A stretch of DNA of 64,000 nt from Neoarius graeffei (Eukaryota; Chordata; Actinopteri; Siluriformes; Ariidae), in the NCBI RefSeq assembly GCF_027579695.1, contig NC_083589.1, positions 38,665,835-38,729,834 on the forward strand. Reading direction: 5' to 3'. The number at the start of each line of letters is the position of its first letter. Position 1 is the stretch's first letter. Under the pieces are notes generated by a model that saw only the letters and a list, made by a program, of their open reading frames with translations, had not been told where the DNA came from and ran no database searches. Positions 59,658-64,000 of this stretch are shown here, in pieces. The translations under genes and the position numbers were made by a program.

Positions 59658-61255
59658 CAGTGGTGCTTGAAAGTTTGTGAACCCTTTAGAATTTTCTATA
59701 TTTCTGCATAAATATGACCTAAAACATCAGGTTTTCACACAAGTCCTAAAGAGAACCCAGTTAAACAAATGAGGCAAAAATATTATACTTGGTAATTTAT
59801 ATTTATTGAGGAAAATGATTCGATATTACATATCTGTGAGTGGCAAAAGTGTGTGAACCTCTAGGATTAGCAGTTAATTTGAAATTAGAGTCAGGTGTTT
59901 TCAATCAATGGGATGACAATCAGGTGTGAGTGGGCACCCTGTTTTATTTAAAGAACAGGGATCTATCAAAGTCTGATCTTCATAACATGTTTGTGGAAGT
60001 ATATCATGGCACAAACAAAGGAGATTTCTGAGGACCTCAGAAAAAGCGTTGTTGATGCTCATCAGGTTGGAAGGTTACAAAACCATTTCTAAAGAGTTTG
60101 GACTCCACCAATCCACAGTCACAGATTGTGTACAAATGGAGGAAATTCAAGACCATTGTTACCCTCCCCAGGAGTGGTCGACCAACAAAGATCACTCCAA
60201 GAGCAAGGTGTGTAATAGTCGGCGAGGTCACAAAGGACCCCGGGGTAACTTCTAAGCAACTGAAGGCCTCTCTCACACTGGCTAATGTTAATGTTCACGA
60301 GTCTACCATCAGGAGAACACTGAAAAACAGTGGTGTGCATGACAGGGTTGCAAGGAGAAAGCCACTGCTCTCCAAAAAGAGCATTGCTGCTTGTCTGCAG
60401 TTTGCTAAAGATCACGTGGACAAGCCAGAAGTCTATCGGAAAAATGTTTTGTGTACGGATGAGATCAAAATAGAACTTTTTGATTTAAATGAGAAATGTT
60501 ATGTTTTGAGAAAGGAAAACACTGCATTCCAGCATGAGAACCTTATCCCATCTGTGAAACATGGTGGTGGTAGTATCATGGTTTGGGCCTGTTTTGCTGC
60601 ATCTGGGCCAGGACGGCTTGCCATCATTGATGGAACAATGAATTCTGAATTATACCAGCGAATTCGAAAGGAAAATGTCAGGACATCTGTCCATGAACTG
60701 AATCCCAAGAGAAGGTGGGTCATGCAGCAAGACAACGACCCTAAGCACACAAGTCATTGTACCAAAGAATGGTTAAAGAAGAATAAAGTTAATGTTTTGG
60801 AATGGCCAAGTAGTCCTGACCTTAATCCAATCAAAATGTGGAAGGACCTGAAGCGAGCAGTTCATGTGAGGAAACCCACCAACATCTCGAGTTGAAGCTG
60901 TTCTGTATGGAGGAATGGGCTAAAATTCCTCTAAGCCGGTGTGCAGGACTGATAAACAGTTACCGGAAACGTTTAGTTACAGTTATTGCTGCACAAGGGG
61001 GTCACACCAGGTACTGAAAGCAAAGGTTCACATACTTTTGCCGTTCACATACTTTTGCCACTCACAGATCTGTAACATTTGGATCATTTTCCTCAATAAA
61101 TAAATGCCCAAGTATAATATTTTGTCTCATTTGTTTAACTGGGTTCTCTTTATCTACTTTTAGGACTTGTGTGAAAATCTGATGATATTTTAGGTAATAT
61201 TTTATGCAGAAATATAGAAAATTCTAAAGGGTTCACAAACTTTCAAGCACCACTG
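59658..61255 (+). mobile_element. Tc1 family 2, copy 4 (1598 bp)
   Basis: TIR CAGTGGTGCTTGAAAGTTTG at 59658 and its inverse ending at 61255, flanked by TA (59656-59657, 61256-61257). Confidence 0.93.
60006..61017 (+). pseudogene. Tc1 family 2 transposase with small deletions
   Basis: Starts MAQTKEISEDLRKSV at 60006. Two 2 bp deletions (near 60070 and 60118) shift the frame. The next 250 codons are open, with FDLNEKC, QQDNDPKHT and SPDLNPIKM, where Lys replaces the catalytic Glu. Further 3 bp losses and a frameshift near 60886 follow. It lacks the stop codons shared by copies 1 and 2. Confidence 0.88.
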
Positions 61256-61334
61256 TATACCAACTTTCAAGACCATACCACTCATAGTTTTCAAGTTCTC
61301 CTCTGGAAACAAAACCTACCCCTAATACCCTGTC

Positions 61335-62437
61335 CACACTAGGGATTTTGTACCGATACGAAACTACTTTTGTACTGCAACACCTGTCCACACTAGCAAC
61401 TATACCGGTACTGTAGCGGTATAACTGTATCGGTACGAAACCCACAAATGTATGGGTTTCGTATCGGTACTGTAGCGCTTCGCTGTAGTGTGGACAGATG
61501 AAGCGGCTCTGTATCGATACAAATATAATGTGCATGCGCAAAGTCACACACCTCAATCGATGTCTTCGCTGAATAAAATAGTGAAGAACGGAGATTCGTT
61601 TGTTTCTTTCTCAACTGCCTCGCGCGTTTTATACGATTCGACTGAATAAGTGACCACCAGAAATACAGACTGTACACTGACAACAAAAAGCACACACACG
61701 TTGTTTCATCTGTATGGAAGCCGAGAGAGGCCCTTCATATAATCCTTTTTTTTATTCACCTTGTTATCCCGAGATAACGACATAATTAATTCAGGATCTC
61801 GAGAAAACAACACAACTAATTCGAGATCTCGAGAAAACAAAACCGTTATTTCGAGATCTCGAGAAAACAAAACAATTATTCTGTGATCTCGAGTAAACAG
61901 CTGAGAAATGGTTCATTCAGGTGCGCCAAGAGACTTGTGACATGCTGACTTTGGGGCTATTTCTCATTCTGTATAGCCGCAACTTTGGTCATTAGAATGT
62001 CTGGAATAATCGATCACCTAATAAGGCAATATTTTGATCAGAGGTTGACACAGGGAGAGATTGCATTAAGTCTTTTTAATAAGGGATCATTTCAAAATTA
62101 GTCCGCGGCACCTCCGCAGAAGACTGGCCCGGCTTCGTCTCTACCGACGGAGATACAGTGATCCAGCTGAGATCATGAAATAATTGTTTTGTTTTCTTGA
62201 GATCACGGAATAAGTGTTTTGTTTTCTCGAGATCTCGAAATAACGGATGCCATATATTCTCAGAAGGAAGTTACTCGGTAACCACGGAAACATTTCGCGC
62301 ACACACATTTCAACTACCGTGAAAGAAAACCGCAAACATTTTCTCGCTAGTGTGGACAGATGCACTAAACTGTACCGGTATACTTTGTATCGATACAGTT
62401 ATACCACTTTCGTACCGGTATAAGTGTGAACACAGCA
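61335..62437. mobile_element. Palindromic element with XhoI-like repeats
   Basis: Outer ends CCTGTCCACACTA and GTGTGAACACAGCAT are loosely inverted, with 'TACCGGTA/TATCGATAC' motifs repeated at both sides. Inside, TCGAGATCTCGAGAAAAC occurs as tandem ~34 bp units at 61795-61895 and inverted at 62195-62240, bracketing a coding fragment. Target duplication not resolved. Confidence 0.6.
61997..62183 (+). pseudogene. Integrase-core-type protein N-terminal fragment
   Basis: Reads MSGIIDHLIRQYFDQRLTQG, continuing EIALSLFNKG. After a frame change near 62095 it reads ISPRHLRRRLARLRLYRRR, then YSDPAEIMK and a stop at 62181. The helix-turn-helix pattern with LRRRL.RL.LYRR resembles the N-terminus of integrase-core (rve) domain proteins of fish genomes. 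Catalytic residues are absent. Family assignment is from memory of the pattern and is moderate at best. Confidence 0.42.
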
Positions 62438-62918
62438 TAAGACTAACCTGAGAGACTAAGTCTGAAATTGTTTCTATGGAAACATGAAAAATTAAAATTT
62501 CTCAAATTTCTTCATATGAAAAGGCACATCTACATCACCTTATTAACATGGATACCAAGTTTCAAATCCGTATCATGAATAGTTTTGGATATATGCTCTG
62601 GAAATGAACATTGCTCCTTAGAAACTGTCAAAATTTATTTTCTATGTAAAAATTTGAATTTTTTTTTTTTTTCAAAAATCCAAAATAGCAAAAGGCACCA
62701 GTTCACATGTTGCTTGATATGTATACAAAGTTTTTCATGAAGATATCTTCAGTAGTTTTAAAGATATGGCCCGGAAATGAAAATGTGACCGGACGGCCGG
62801 CCAGCCAGCCAGATGGACAGAACCCATTTCTGTATCCCCTGCCAAACTTTGTTTGGGTGGGGGATAAAAACGGGTAATAGTTAGGCGAGGCACAAACAGG
62901 AAATCGAAGGCAATATCA

Positions 62919-63241
62919 TCTCATCTCATTATCTCTAGCCGCTTTATCCTGTTCTACAGGGTCGCAGGCAAGCTGGAGCCTATCCCAGCTGACTACGGGC
63001 GAAAGGCGGGGTACACCCTGGACAAGTCGCCAGGTCATCACAGGGCTGACACATAGACACAGACAACCATTCACACTCTCATTCACACCTACGGTCAATT
63101 TAGAGTCACCAGTTAACCTAACCTGCATGTCTTTGGACTGTGGGGGAAACCGGAGCACCCGGAGGAAACCCACGCGGACACGGGGAGAACATGCAAACTC
63201 CGCACAGAAAGGCCCTTGTCGGCCACGGGGCTCGAACCCGG
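62919..63241 (-). repeat. 5'-truncated tRNA-headed SINE
   Basis: Ends within the head at the B-box (CTCGAACCCGG), lacking the A-box. Still flanked by GGCAATATCA (62909-62918, 63242-63251), so it was truncated at integration rather than later. Confidence 0.92.
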
Positions 63242-63366
63242 GGCAATATCAAAAAGGCAAAATACAAAATGAAGTCAAACCAGAAAAGCAGGGTAATATT
63301 CAAAAGGCTTTGTAAGGTCAGACACACAGAATTGAGCATATACGTCATAATGAACTGAGAGAACTT

Positions 63367-63736
63367 CATCTCATTATCTCTAGCCGCTTTATCCTGTTCT
63401 ACAGGGTCGCAGGCAAGCTGGAGCCTATCCCAGCTGACTACGGGTGAAAGGCGGGGTACACCCTGGACAAGTCGCCAGGTCATCACAGGGCTGACACATA
63501 GACACAGACAACCATTCACACTCACATTCACACCTACGGTCAATTTAGAGTCACCAGTTAACCTAACCTGCATGTCTTTGGACTGTGGAGGAAACCGGAG
63601 CACCCGGAGGAAACCCACGCGGACACGGGGAGAACATGCAAACTCCGCACAGAAAGGCCCTCGCCGGCCACGGGGCTCGAACCCGGACCTTCTTGCTGTG
63701 AGGCGACAGCGCTAACCACTACACCACCGTGCCCTA
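63367..63736 (-). repeat. tRNA-headed SINE, - orientation
   Basis: Target duplication AGAGAACTT at 63358-63366 and 63737-63745. Only 125 bp from the previous copy, same orientation. Confidence 0.92.
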
Positions 63737-63745
63737 AGAGAACTT

Positions 63746-64000
63746 AAGTCCTTAAATAGTGTGCTGTTGTAATTGTGAACAGGTGCGTGTGAGCAGTAAT
63801 GGGGGCAAGCTGTGAGCTGTGGAGTGCAGGATGGGTGGAAGGCCACTGTGAATTCTGGGAAGTAGAGACTTGAGTGTAAGCAGGCTTAGATGTGACAACC
63901 TGCTTTTTGGTCAAACTAATTTGCTCATGCAGTCATTGTTCTGGACGGGACATTCAGATTTAGTAAATCAAATTGTGGGTGCAAAAATGATACATTTGCA
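63746..64000. other. Intron 2 DNA at window end
   Basis: No feature recognised. Confidence 0.4.

Larger units (their letters stand above)
59398..62862. repeat. Old interspersed repeat broken by two elements
   Basis: Pieces 59398-59655, 61258-61334 and about 62437-62862 share the blocks AAAATTAAAATTTCTCA and AAAAGGCACAT and begin/end with TATCCCCCGCC / GGGTGGGGGATA. A Tc1 and a palindromic element separate the pieces. Class not established. Confidence 0.5.

Noticed and set aside
46043-64000. ppm1h exon 3 or a second host gene in the right third
   Set aside because: No frame with the PP2C DGH motif or other recognisable vertebrate exon was found; intron 2 appears to continue past the window.

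Overview
The window is animal genomic DNA, almost certainly from a ray-finned (teleost) fish. The evidence is multi-copy Tc1/mariner transposons, tRNA-headed SINEs, hAT-, Kolobok- and Harbinger-like elements and CR1/L2-group LINEs, plus one vertebrate gene with GT-AG introns. No bacterial gene, operon or CRISPR array is present. A catfish-like or similar teleost is possible, but the species cannot be fixed from sequence alone.

The one host gene I can support is ppm1h, a PP2C-family Ser/Thr phosphatase, on the + strand. Exon 1 (ATG at 24937, donor at 25173) and exon 2 (45883-46042) are separated by a 20.7 kb intron. The remaining exons must lie beyond 64000, so the right third of the window is intron 2. 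A CpG-containing proximal promoter with a CCAAT box and a CACGTG box precedes exon 1. Just upstream (20.5-24.6 kb) is a 4 kb minisatellite of ~80 bp units with a recent 682 bp higher-order duplication.

Layout. 0-2.8 kb: two nested Tc1-like elements. 2.8-9.6 kb: old SINEs, a Tc1-type MITE and a hAT with clean 8 bp target duplications. 10.3-17.4 kb: two copies of a second Tc1 family flanking an older Tc1-like copy. 17.6-20.2 kb: a 5'-truncated LINE with endonuclease and reverse transcriptase remnants. 20.5-24.6 kb: minisatellite. 24.6-25.2 kb: ppm1h promoter and exon 1. 25.4-26.8 kb: SINE split by a THAP-bearing TTAA element that itself holds a SINE. 29.2-32.9 kb: four-level nest (Tc1, then TTAA element, then TTA element, then SINE). 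35.4-44.7 kb: two inverted copies of a 5 bp-TSD element whose target duplications are swapped, the footprint of an inversion. 45.9 kb: ppm1h exon 2. 47.2-50.1 and 52.9-56.2 kb: two ancient Tc1-like elements, each opened by later insertions including a second LINE. 59.4-62.9 kb: an older repeat interrupted by a Tc1 and by a palindromic element carrying an integrase-like N-terminal fragment.

Most open reading frames here are repeats read in arbitrary frames. The biologically richest signals are the reconstructable insertion order, the inversion scar, the THAP-carrying TTAA elements and the minisatellite abutting the ppm1h promoter. All transposase and LINE genes seen are broken.
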